A DNA stretch of 64,000 nucleotides, taken from assembly GCF_029227915.1 (NCBI RefSeq), contig NC_079876.1, forward strand, positions 19,964,001 to 20,028,000, written 5' to 3'. Under the pieces are notes generated by a model. That model was not told where the DNA came from. It saw only the letters and a program-made list of their open reading frames with translations, and did not search any database. The stretch's first letter is position 1. Each line of letters starts with the position of its first letter. The translations under genes were made by a program, and so were the position numbers. Source of the stretch: Hydractinia symbiolongicarpus (lineage: Eukaryota; Cnidaria; Hydrozoa; Anthoathecata; Hydractiniidae). This document shows, piece by piece, positions 47,420 through 57,990 of this stretch.

Positions 47420-48050
47420 CTACTAATTCGTTGGGCAAAAGTGACTAAACTATATCAAAGTGACTAAATTTTTTTGTGGTTTTTTAGTTTTTTTTGACTT
47501 TTTTATACTGATAATATATGTAAAAACTTTCGCAAAGCAATATTAAGACACAATAACTTTAACGTAGTTCAGCCAAAAGTGGCAACCTTTATCCTGTCTG
47601 ACTTGTCCATCGTTTTCGAAAAGAATAAGCAGAATAAGAATAAGTAAGGGTAGTAATAAGTTATTGCGTTAAAACTTAGTGATAATAAACATAGTTTTTT
47701 CAGAGAATGTTTGAATGCAGCTATCTATGGGGATACTGTAATCGTTTTTTACTAACTATTATTTTTCTTGAAACACAAGGCTGGTGACTGTTTTATTATG
47801 GCAAAGTGAACGAAATTTGTGCAGAAGTTACTTTTTGATAAGGTTTCTCATTTGCTAAACCTTACAATTTCACCTGGTTTCGTTCTAATAACGCATAACA
47901 ATTGTAGCATCGTAGCAATCGTAGCATCGCACATTACAAATATTTGCTGAATAAGCATTTTCTCGCCTGTAAATTATCCGTATGAATAATCTCGTGACCG
48001 CTCTCAAAAATACAAGATGGCTAACTATCAAGAAATCGTACTCCAAAGCT
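47420..48050. other. intergenic
   Basis: AT-rich, no gene recognised. Confidence 0.4.
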
Positions 48051-48052
48051 GT

Positions 48053-48238
48053 GAAGAAGAAGAAGAAGAAGAAGAAGAAGAAGAAGAAGAAGAAGAAGAA
48101 GAAGAAGAAGAAGAAGAAGAAGAAGAAGAAGAAGAAGAAGAAGAAGAAGAAGAAGAAGAAGAAGAAGAAGAAGAAGAAGAAGAAGAAGAAGAAGAAGAAG
48201 AAGAAAAAGAAGAAGAAGAAAAAGAAGAAGAAGAAGAA
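48053..48238 (+). repeat. (GAA)n microsatellite
   Basis: About 60 GAA units with two AAA interruptions near the right end. The lysine-run and glutamate-run frames are artefacts of it. Confidence 0.98.
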
Positions 48239-48239
48239 T

Positions 48240-48640
48240 GTATATATTTCAGCCGTTAACCATGTTACAAATACTATATAATATATATATTAAATTTATA
48301 TAATAAACTATATTTTGTATATTTAACAACTATAGAAATATAACTATCACTATAAAAACGTATGACCAATTCTATAGAATAAATATACACTAGAAATATA
48401 TAGTTCAAAGAAGACAACATATTTAGGCTGTTAATACTGAGAAAAATCTTGAAAGATTAAACAAGCTCAGTACCAATTTGTTTTTTGTTTTTTTCATGCA
48501 TGGCGGCAAAAGCGGTTGTGAGATGACACGGGTCAAAGACTGATTCTAGTAAAAGTCTGTAGTAGTGTTTTAGAATGTAGAAATATGTTAGGAATACAGA
48601 GTAGTTAAAATGAGTGATTACAGTGATACTTGGTTTCAGG
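48240..48640. other. AT-rich spacer
   Basis: TA-rich stretch then ordinary sequence; may include 3' UTR of the adjoining LINE. Confidence 0.4.
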
Positions 48641-48652
48641 TTTTAATTGATT

Positions 48653-50260
48653 TTAAATCGTTGTAAGATGTTGTTTGTAAGATTTCTTAAACGTTTCAAG
48701 AGAATTTGCTTTTTTTATTGTACTTGGAATGCCACGATTCCAATTGATTACTCCTTTATATGTTATAAAGCTTTTGGCTACCTCTGTGTTTCTATGAGGA
48801 TTGGTAAATTTTTCCTTATCTCTTTCGTTAATTAGGACACCATGTTTGAAAAACATTTTTCGTGACATCAGCTATGAAATTGTTAGAAATTCTCCAGATC
48901 AATTTCCCTGATGCTAATTTTAGATTAGTAGTAATGGGTAATATATTTATTTCCTTGTATAAAGGAGCTGTTATAGTAGTTTTATTGCAGAAGTTCATTA
49001 TTCTGACAGCCTTATCTTGTGTATTGCTTAAATCCTGAAGGTGACCTTGTGCAGTAGTGCTCCATACTAGGATACCATAATCTAAGAATGAATGGAAATG
49101 AGCATAGTATAAGCTTTTAAGTAACTGGTGTGGAACAAAGTGTCTGAGATTTGCAAGCAGAGAATTGCTTCTGATTTATTATGCATGTCTGTTGGGTGAA
49201 TATAATTTTGTTGTCTATTAAGATACCAAGATATTTAACGCATTCAGTTTCTTTTATTTGCATATCGTTTATTTTCAGGTTAGAGTCCAGGTTATTTTTT
49301 GCATACCTTGGTCTAAATATTATGACATTAGATTTTCCTACATTTAGGCTAAGTTTATTAGCTGTAAGACAATCAGATAGCTTGTTCAATTCTTTATTCA
49401 AAATTCGTTCTAATTCTATTCTATTCTTATTTGAGTAAAAAATACTAGTGTCATCTGCAAACAAGAACATAGTGACGATGTCAGGGACTTTCACAATGTC
49501 ATTTAGATAAATTAAGAAGAGCAGTGGCCCTAGCACACTGCCTTGTGGTACTCCAATTTCTATTGTAATTAATTCAGAGGTGTTATTTTGGATTGAAACG
49601 CATTGTTGTCTATTATATAGAATATATAAAATATAAAATATCCAATTACCAGCTCCTCCCCTAATTCCGTAGTGTTCCAGTTTTTGAATAAGAATGTTGT
49701 GGTTGACAGTATCGAAGGCTTTAGCAAAGTCTAAGAATATACCACACGGTGCTTCTCCTTTCTCTAGTGAATCAATGATCTTAGATTGTAGATCTAGAAT
49801 TGCCATTTCTGTTGATTTACCATTTTGAAATCCATATTGTCTATTATAAAGTATTTTTTTATGTTTAAAGAATGCTATCAGTCTGGAATACATGACCTTT
49901 TCTAGTATCTTGCTATACGGGGTAATAGTGAAATTGGTCTATAGTTGCCTACTTCTAGCCTAGGATTGGCCTTATAGATCGGGATTACTTTTGCAGTTTT
50001 AAGCAAACTGGGAAACATACCAAGTTCAAATGATTTAATAAAAAGCTGTGTCAGTGGGTCGCATAATGTATAAGCTCCTATTTTTAGTAACTTAGGGGAT
50101 ATATCATAGATATCTGCAGATTTAGAAACGTCCAATTTTGAAAGCAGTATTGCTATTTCACTTGGTTCTGCTTCATTTAGGAATATACTGTGTTCATTTG
50201 GGTTTTTTAAGTAATATTGAAATTTGGTATTTGGATTTGGTAGTTTTTCAACTAACTCAA
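48653..50260 (-). pseudogene. non-LTR retrotransposon (CR1/jockey-like) RT fragment
   Basis: Minus strand, truncated at its 5' end. 49902-50135 gives GNYRPISLLP and 49117-49893 gives YGFQNGKST, then GIFLDFAKAFDTVNH, GVPQGSVLGPLLFLIYLNDI and FADDTSIF, the RT blocks in order (FADD replaces YADD). KYLGILIDNK follows. The thumb and C-terminal part continue in shifted frames, ending in 48653-48868 with WNRGIPSTIKKANSLETFKK, a standard LINE ORF2 tail. At least two frameshifts; no endonuclease domain is left. Inactive. Clade assignment is tentative. Confidence 0.9.
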
Positions 50261-50269
50261 CAACAACTC

Positions 50270-50405
50270 ATTAATCTTTTCAATCTAATTTGAAAAAATA
50301 CAAATGTTTGATAAGAAAAACTGTCAAACGAATGCAACATAAAAAAATGCATTTTTAGACAGAGAAATGTCGGATAGAAATTTGTTATATATATATTAGC
50401 CGCCT
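50270..50405. other. short spacer
   Basis: AT-rich DNA between the LINE fragment and the TIR element. Confidence 0.4.
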
Positions 50406-50406
50406 A

Positions 50407-52189
50407 CCCAGTAAACACAAAGACGTCTTAATTAAAGACGTCTTTTTCTCGTCTCTAGCTCGTTCGGACGTCTCACGACCAGAAAAAGACGTCTTAAAGA
50501 CGTCTTATAAGACGAGTCAAATCTCGTTCAAAAGAAACGTCTTAAAGACATTTTTATTTGGTCTCCGTTAGACCAGTTATATCTCGTTCCAAAGAAACGT
50601 CTTAAAGACGTCTTTATCTGGTCTCCGTTAGACCAGTTATATCTCGTTCTAAAGGAACGTCTCAAAGACGTCTTTATTTGGTCTCTGAAGACCAGTAAAA
50701 TCTCGTTCGAAAGAAAAGTCTCAAAGACGTCTTCATTTGGTCTCTGTAAGACAATTATAATCTCGTCCGAAATGAATGTCATCATTTCTTTTCGTTTTAA
50801 AGATAATTTCACAAGAAACAAATAACTACGTTAATTCTTTGCCCATTCGCAATAATTGGCGTAGAAATAAACGTTTTTGATATTTCAGAACTTCTTATAC
50901 AGAGGTAGCCAAAAATTCGAATTAAATTTGTCTAAAAAAGCATACATTTTACAATGAAAACAGCGTTCGAAAGACCGCATAGAATAAACTTGTAAAGAAC
51001 ATCGTTCTATTTCACGTTTACTTTTAAAGAGAAAAGAATAATGTGCTCCATAAAACAAGTAAATAGCAAAGCAAAAGGCTGTTTTTACCCGAGATATGAA
51101 TAGACAATGAAGAAAATATTTTGGTGATTAAAAGTAAGTATCTTAGATTTTTTTTGTACTTTTTCGGCCAAGAACATTTGTGATTTTTGGTCTTTCAAGG
51201 GGAGCTTTCATTAATACTTGGGAAAATAATACTTTTAATGCTTAGTTTTAGCTATCCATTTCGCTTCAAGTGCACGTCACACATGTTCTAAAGCTTTAGA
51301 CCTATAAAGTTTGTTCTTGAAAAAAATAGCAGTAGCTACTTTATATATTGGTGTAATGACTGAAATGCATTTTATTAAAGGGTTGTTTGGATATAACTTC
51401 AAAGAATAAACACATCATCCAACGTGCACAATATGACAGACATATTTTACAAGCAGGGCTCAGACCAAAGTGTTACTGATTGGCGAAATAAAATGACGCT
51501 GTTGTTCAAGACAACCTTCAAAGATACTAACTGTTATTGTTTCTGGTCAACAATTTTATTTTTGTAGTATTACACTATATAATTTGTGTTATGCACACTT
51601 TTTTATTTTGGCCTAATGCAGCTTAGTTTTTCTGTTTTAAAGACTCGATTGTTGCTATCTGTTGCTCATTGAACATTCATCTTTTAGAACAAGAAAAGTT
51701 TCCAAAAGTATTTAATGAATTTGTTTTCGTTGTTGTTGCTTATAAAAAAGCTTGTATGTGATATTATTTTATTCATATTAAACTGTTTATTTATATAAAT
51801 GATATAAATATCAAGTTTCTATTAAATACTTCATCATCGTTTTCTTAACCCTTTTCTTGTTTCGGTTTGTCACACCTCAATCAGATTTAAAATTACTAAA
51901 ATCCTAATGCGCATAGGCGAAAAATATTTGAAGCAGGCCTGCTTTGGCAGTATAACGTTTGAAAAGACTAAATAAGGACGTCTTTAAGACGTTTTGGTAC
52001 CTACGGGAACGTCTCTTAAACGTCTTTAAAACGTCTTTAACACGTCGCAAAAAGACGTCTTTTTTACGTTTCTTGAAGACGTCTTTAGGCGTTACGCTTT
52101 TAGACGGGTCAGAGACGTCTTAGAGACGTCTCGTCTGGTCTTTAAAAGACGTTCTAAAGACGTGTTTAAGACGTCTCGTGTTTACTGGG
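50407..52189. mobile_element. AGACGTCT-rich element with CCCAGTAAACAC inverted ends
   Basis: CCCAGTAAACAC at the left end and its exact reverse complement GTGTTTACTGGG at the right end enclose 1783 bp. Both sub-terminal zones are packed with AGACGTCT palindromes (left about 50420-50510, right about 51975-52170). The middle has no recognisable transposase. Probably a non-autonomous DNA transposon. No clean target duplication is visible (left flank GCCTA, right flank AAGAA), so the superfamily stays open. Confidence 0.75.
50520..50770. repeat. four 60-bp tandem units inside the AGACGTCT element
   Basis: Units begin ATCTCGTTC and contain AAAGACGTCTT(T/C)AT then GGTCTC, with drift between copies. 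The 97-residue minus-strand frame is its translation. Confidence 0.85.
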
Positions 52190-52678
52190 AAGAAAATAGC
52201 TTTTAGGTAGATATCGCACAAATACAGCAAAGAGATGGATGAAAAGTCAGAAGTCGTGAGTATACAATTCAGACGGAGAATAAAACAAGGTACAGTAGAG
52301 TCTCCATAACTCGAACCTCTATTACTCGAACGTCTTCTTAACTCGAACGAATTCGTTGACACCGTGAAAATTTCCTAATAAACTCTTATAAAAAAACCTC
52401 TACTACTCGAACCTCCATAACTGGAATGTTCCCTTAAGCCGAACAGATTATTTTGTCCCTTGAAGGTTTTTGACTCCATCACTCGAATTTTGTGGCATTT
52501 TGAAAAAAATTGATAAGTTTTCCTGATCATTTAACTCTTTATCATTTTCATATTTTAATGTTTACGTGTGTTGTGGACCTTATATTGTTCGAATGCATGA
52601 TTCGAATGTTTTGTTTGTTTCGAACGACAACGCTTTCTCAACCAATTTTCAAAAACAGAATTACAGAGCAATCTGACA

Positions 52679-54873
52679 ATGGCGTCTGTGGCAGTGTCAA
52701 AAAGAAGTAGAGCCGATAACAAGTCCTGTAAAATAAAATACAGTGCCCTCAAAGAGCTTGAAAAAGGAACTGCTCCAAAGGATGTTGCAAAAGCTTTCAC
52801 TATTCCTTCAAGCACATTGTCGACGTGGAAAAAAATAAGAAAAGGGTTAATCTCGAAGAGATCAAAACCTGAAAAATCTGAAGATGCGAACAAGGCTGTT
52901 CATAAGTGGCTACTTGTGATGAGAAGCGAAAATATTCCGATAAGTGGAGTGATTCTGAAGGAGAAAGCTCTTGAGTTCGCAGAAGAACTGGGTGTTGAGT
53001 CGTTTCAAGCTTCACAAGGGTGGCTAGCTAAATTGAAAACCAGGTTGGTTAAACATACTTTTATATTTAAATTTATACAAATCTTATGAATATTACAATA
53101 GCTTTGGTAGTATCAATAGACTTTTTTTCTGAGATGAAGGATAACTTGCATGGAACTTTCATCCCCAAACCATCACCAGCATTTAATGACTTTCCAGTAA
53201 TTGTTATTTTGCAAACATTGAAGCTGTCATTCCCGAGAAAATAAAAAATGACTTTTGCAAAACGGCCGGACTTCCCGAGGGGTAGATGACCTATGACTTC
53301 TCCATCATTTTTCTTGACTGCGACTGCATATTTATCCAATTTATTTGTCGGTTCCATAAAACCATAAAATTCGTCTCCGGTAGAGGGTGTCCAGTTACTT
53401 TTATAAACATGATAACCCATTACAAAAGCGTTTATATCGTAAGTAAGAAGCCTAATGATGGGAAGTTCCTTGCAGCAAATAATGTCTTTTAATTTTTTGA
53501 CTTGTTTGACTTCCATGGCATCCAAAACAAACAAACCGAAAACAAAGTAAACAAATTTAGAAAAGTCGAATCTTTTTTATTCGAATCAAGCAAAGCTTAA
53601 AGCTCTAATCACACTTGACACATCAACGGAGATACACATTTTTCTTATCTTATATTTTCAGGTAGGGCGTATCCTTCAAAGCCATCGCCGGCGAATCAAG
53701 ATCTGTCACTGAGGAGATGACAGCACCATGGTCAGAGACAACCTTACCAACCATTTTGTCCCGCTATCCTTTGGAAAACATTTTCAATGCCGACGAATTC
53801 GGGCTCTTCTTCCAATGCCTTCCAAATAAATCTCTGCACATGAAAGGTGAAAAGTGCTTTGGAGGAAAGCATAGTAAAGTCAGACTTACTGGGTTAGCTG
53901 CTGGCAATGCCTTAGGAGAGCGCTTACCAATGTTTGTAATCGGAAAGTCTGTCAAACCTCGTTGCTTTAAAGGTGTCAAAACACTACCCTGTCGATACCG
54001 TTCGCAAAAAAAGAGCTGGATGTCTGGAGAGCTGTTCGAAGATTGGGTACGCGAGTTTGATCGAAAATTTTCTGTCTCTAAACGAAAAATTGCTCTGATT
54101 GTTGACAATTGCACCGCTCATCCTCATGTTGAAAAGCTGGAATGGGTACAATTAATCTTCCTTCCTCCGAATACAACGTCGCATACTCAACCTATGGACC
54201 AAGGAATCATTCGTGCACTGAAAGCGAATTATCGATCGTTAGCAGTCCGCAAGTTAATAAAAGCATTGGATGAAAAAGTCTCTATCCCGAAGTTCTCGAT
54301 TCTTGCTGCTATGTTCATGCTTAGAAAAGCGTGGAACGATATTGACAACCAAACCTTTACCAACTGTTTTCAGAAATCAGAAATTTCCCAGAAGGATGCT
54401 GAAAATGCCATCAACGAAGATGACGATCCATTCAAAGACCTTGTCAGTAGCGAGGTAGAAGAGGACCCAATCCCGACCCTCGATGCTGATCTCTCGTTCC
54501 AAGCTCGTACATAAAACGAAGGTTTCCTGACCATATCGATTCTACCATATCAGTTGAGGATTTCATTGATTTCGATATCGAAATGAGCACATCCCATACA
54601 AGTCTAAAAACTGCTGACATCATTGCTGATATCACTGGAACTCAAGATGAGGAAGATGAAGAGGATGAAGAAGATGACGATGACAAGGATGAGGATAATC
54701 TTTCAAGACCAACGGCCGAACAAGTGCGTTCAGCAATCACCGTCCTTGAGGACCTAAGCGTTTTCTCGAAATTTGGGGAAGAAATGTTGGCTTCCCTAAA
54801 GGACTTGAATAAAAACATCAAACGAGATTGTGATGATATTTGTAAACAATCAATTATAACTGATCTTTTTTAA
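52679..54873 (+). pseudogene. Tigger/pogo-like transposase (CENPB-HTH plus DDE), near-intact but broken
   Basis: Exon 1 (52679-53043) has a psq-type helix-turn-helix (SALKELEKGTAPKDVAKAF, then STLSTWKK) and a CENPB-type DNA-binding domain ending in FQASQGWLAKLKTR. The intron 53044-53661 has GT-AG ends. Exon 2 gives GVSFKAIAGESRSV and the DDE domain: NADEFGLFF (first D), LIVDNCTAH (second D), PMDQGIIRALKANYR (third D). The best splice puts an in-frame TAG at 53663-53665. A one-base frameshift near 54500-54514 splits off the acidic C-terminal tail (frame resumes through 54583-54873). Otherwise intact, so a young copy. The expected role is cut-and-paste transposition at TA. Confidence 0.9.
53073..53516 (-). 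CDS. HIRAN-like domain ORF, antisense in the Tigger intron
   Basis: Open frame of 147 residues from ATG at 53516 to the stop at 53073, on the strand opposite to the transposase and wholly inside its intron (53044-53661). It reads VMGYHVYKSNWTPSTGDEF, then NKLDKYAVAVKKNDGEVIGHLPL and later TGKSLNAGDGLGMKVPCKLSF. This follows the pattern of animal HIRAN-like proteins (G-H-Y---W-P--G, D-YAVAV--G--VGH-P, a late VPCKL strand). HIRAN domains bind DNA 3' ends in HLTF. Here it is a stand-alone domain with no helicase. Whether it serves the transposon or is captured host sequence is unknown. No stop or shift breaks it. Confidence 0.6.
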   Translation of the reverse strand: MEVKQVKKLKDIICCKELPIIRLLTYDINAFVMGYHVYKSNWTPSTGDEFYGFMEPTNKLDKYAVAVKKNDGEVIGHLPLGKSGRFAKVIFYFLGNDSFNVCKITITGKSLNAGDGLGMKVPCKLSFISEKKSIDTTKAIVIFIRFV

Positions 54874-55099
54874 AGAATTTAAGCAAAAAGCAACTAAAAC
54901 GCTCTGTTTTTGTATTTCACCAACCCAGAACCCCCAATAAGTAAGACTCCGTACTTAATACACTGTTTTTGTTCATCTGGTAGGTAAATAAGGGAAAAAT
55001 TTTGAAAAAACTTGAAAACCTCTACTATCGAACGTCTCCTTAACTTGAACGGTTTCCTTCCCCCCCTGGCCGTTCGAGTTATGGAGACTCTACTGTATG

Positions 55100-56345
55100 T
55101 CTTTCAAAGAAAAATATAAAAGCGTTACATAAGGTTTTTCGTTTTTTACAAATACAAAACAATTAAGTCTCTTTTACACACATGGAAAATTTGTCAGGGT
55201 GATTTATTCGACACACTTTCGTGAAGATAAACTAACAGAAAAAAGGGCTGAAAATGTTCATAAGGCATTGCTGGACGGAGGAAAAAAGTTTGGAACGTCA
55301 AAGTGAGCAATGAATGTATTGAGGACAAGAAATGCGAAACAGAGATCACAGTTAAATTTTAATACATATAAGGAATTCAATTATAAAACACATCCTCAAA
55401 TCTTAACAGATGCTATGATACAATTTGAAATTACAAATGCAACAGGCTAAAATATATTACAAAAGCAACCTTGTCTTAGGTCGTTTTTTCTGACAATCTC
55501 ATCGTCCTTGATTGCCAGAAAGAGAAAAAAAGCCATGACGTTGGTTACAAAAGTTAACTCCAATTTATAAAATAAGCCATGAGAACATAAACGCTTTTGT
55601 TCTAGATGAGATTACCTGAAAGAATTAAGAAATGACAGTGAGCTTTTACGCAATGGTCTTAAGACCACGTGATTTATATAATCAAGATGGAAAATACAAT
55701 ATTTTTTGACAAGATAGATCATTTTTTCAAACCATCGCGGAAAATTTTAATGTAACCAAGGGAACGTGGTTTCTACACTAAGAATGCACAATTACGTTCT
55801 TGTTAGCGCCTATTTTTATCAGTAGAAAGAAATGAAAGAAAGATGATATTTAGATAAGATACCTACGACGACTCGTTTACGATTATTTGAATGTTTGTTG
55901 AGGTAATTTTCATGAATGTGAATTGTTCATTCAATTCATGTGTTTGCGCACAAGGTCGAATATTTCTTCATTTTTATTAGGTGCAAAACTTACAGCAGAA
56001 AATTTATTACTTCCAACAAAGTTAAGTAAAAACAAGTATTTTAAGAAAACACATTCCCCATTGTGCTTTGTTTAACGGCCAATCTAGAAAAAATAATATT
56101 TTGCATTGGGTCGAATAAAAACCCATTTTCATGACATTGAACACCCAAATCGTTATTTATTTTAACCAAATACAAATATTAATTTTGGTCAGGACAAGGA
56201 TTTTCTAAGTTCCTTCTAATAAACTTTACTTTAAGTACAAAATTTAAATCTTAATATCTCGAAAAAATTTTTGCTCCACACACCTCTACGCTTTAAGGTA
56301 CAAGCATTAATGAATATGGAGTCATAACCATAACATATCTTTCGA
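55100..56345. other. intergenic
   Basis: AT-rich; no gene recognised. Confidence 0.4.
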
Positions 56346-56350
56346 ATTAA

Positions 56351-57662
56351 CTTTCATACAGCGCGGTCTGGGCACGAATAAAGCGCTTGTAGGGACAAAT
56401 TTTTAGCTTGTTTTTTGACTCGATAGCCCAGTCAAGTTTCTCGGTTACTTTCTCACAAAGAATTATTTGTGTCATACGGTGAAAGGCCAAGAAATGTGTA
56501 ATCTTTAGTTGTTTTTTTCCTTCTTTGCTTTTTATACTAACGCTTTACTTTTAAATAACGTGTTGAAATGGTGCTGCTAGACCTTTCTGTGGTATATTAA
56601 CTTTATTAAAAGAAGCTATGTGATTGATCTGTGATTGCAGAGGCAATGAGCATGGACTATCTATAAGAAAATACGTGACATACTACTAGATATTACACAT
56701 CTTTTCCTTATAATCAACCTTCATGGTATGAATTATATATAGATGGCTGGAAACTACCATATGTATATACAATGTAATGTATGTTTCGCTATGACTACAA
56801 CAAGGACAACCAAAAAAAATAGAGCTAGCTAGCTAATTGTTGCAAAAGGAGAAGAAATGGATAATCGAATATCAAGCTGAAAGAATCAAGATACATATGG
56901 ATAATTATCAAAAAATATTTTCAAATTTGGACGAAAGGTTATTAAAAATGCCACAACTGCATATGTAGCTTATACTGTCCTTATTATGTGATTATCTAAA
57001 AGCGAATATTTAACCCCGCCAACTCCATAATTTTATGGTTTAGCATCTCTAAAAATAACTTTAAAAAAATTGTGATTTATTTAGGGTCAAGGTAGATGCA
57101 ACTACAGCTAACATAATGATAATAAAAAAAAGTATTTACAGTGATGTTTCCCTTGTACCTGTGCACTGGCCAGGCCAACTAAAGCTAACTGGCTTAAAGT
57201 ACACCTATCTTTCGTCGGCAATTTAGCTAGCTAGTTCACTAACTGCACTTGTTTTGTTTTGAAATATAGTGGTAGTAACTATTGGAGACAATACTTTTTA
57301 AAGATAACAATTAAAACTTTGGTGCCAACAATAACATTTCTTTCTGGTTTAACAGGTTGGACACTTGACTTTTAGCTAGGCTAATCTTAAGACGGAATCA
57401 ACACAGTCTTTAGTCATTAATAACCTTGGATTTTGTGTCTTTTGAATAGAATACAGTCCATAAACCATTAAAGATTACCCTTCTTTAATTTTAGTGTTAT
57501 AATAGTAAAACAAGGAGGTGTAAAAGTTCTTTTATACCTCCATGGGTCAGCCACAATCTAAACTTTCTGTTAATGTTGTTGTTTTTTTCTTGTTGCGCTA
57601 CCATTATGAAAAAATTGTCCCTACAAGCGCTTTACTAGTGCCCAGACTGCGCTGTATGAAAG
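56351..57662. mobile_element. non-autonomous DNA transposon with 48-bp inverted ends
   Basis: 56351-56398 (starting CTTTCATACAGCGC) and 57615-57662 (ending GCGCTGTATGAAAG) are inverted repeats matching at 45 of 48 positions. The 1.2-kb interior has no recognised ORF. Flanks contain AATTA on both sides (left AATTAA, right GTAATTA) but no clean duplication, so the exact ends may differ by a few bases. Confidence 0.8.
57514..57541. repeat. 13-bp inverted repeat
   Basis: GGAGGTGTAAAAG and CTTTTATACCTCC pair with one G-T position across a 2-base loop, within the TIR element near its right end. Confidence 0.7.
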
Positions 57663-57990
57663 TCGGTAATTAGTTGCTCTATTGTTATGAAATTTTGTGA
57701 CTATTAATTAATATTTTTAGGACTGACATCTCTTCTAAATATTTTGACATCACCTTTTGATAACGTAACAAGTTGTTAGATATTACTTAAACAAAACCAC
57801 CATACTAAAATATCTAAAACGAAGAACGTTATAAATTATAAATTTTGATCTAATGATCATATGAGTATAAAAATTTAGTGCCTATGGTATTAAATCAAAC
57901 ATTTTGGCTAAATTTTGCCACATTATGTATCCTTTTCCCTATTTTCACAATTATAATTCTATATATGTTTCTATATATGTTTCTATTTTA
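57663..57990. other. intergenic
   Basis: AT-rich spacer before repeat array II. Confidence 0.4.

Larger units (their letters stand above)
52293..55095 (+). mobile_element. pogo/Tigger-like DNA transposon, complete ends
   Basis: 24-bp perfect terminal inverted repeats start CAGTAGAGTCTCCATAACTC. The element is flanked by TA on both sides (52291-52292 and 55096-55097), the Tc1/mariner-type target duplication. The length is 2803 bp. ACTCGAAC is reiterated in the sub-terminal zone. It carries a transposase gene (plus) and, inside the transposase intron, an antisense ORF. Confidence 0.95.

Noticed and set aside
47982-48281. Lysine-rich and glutamate-rich long frames
   Set aside because: Produced by the GAA microsatellite in two frames; no non-repeat coding evidence.
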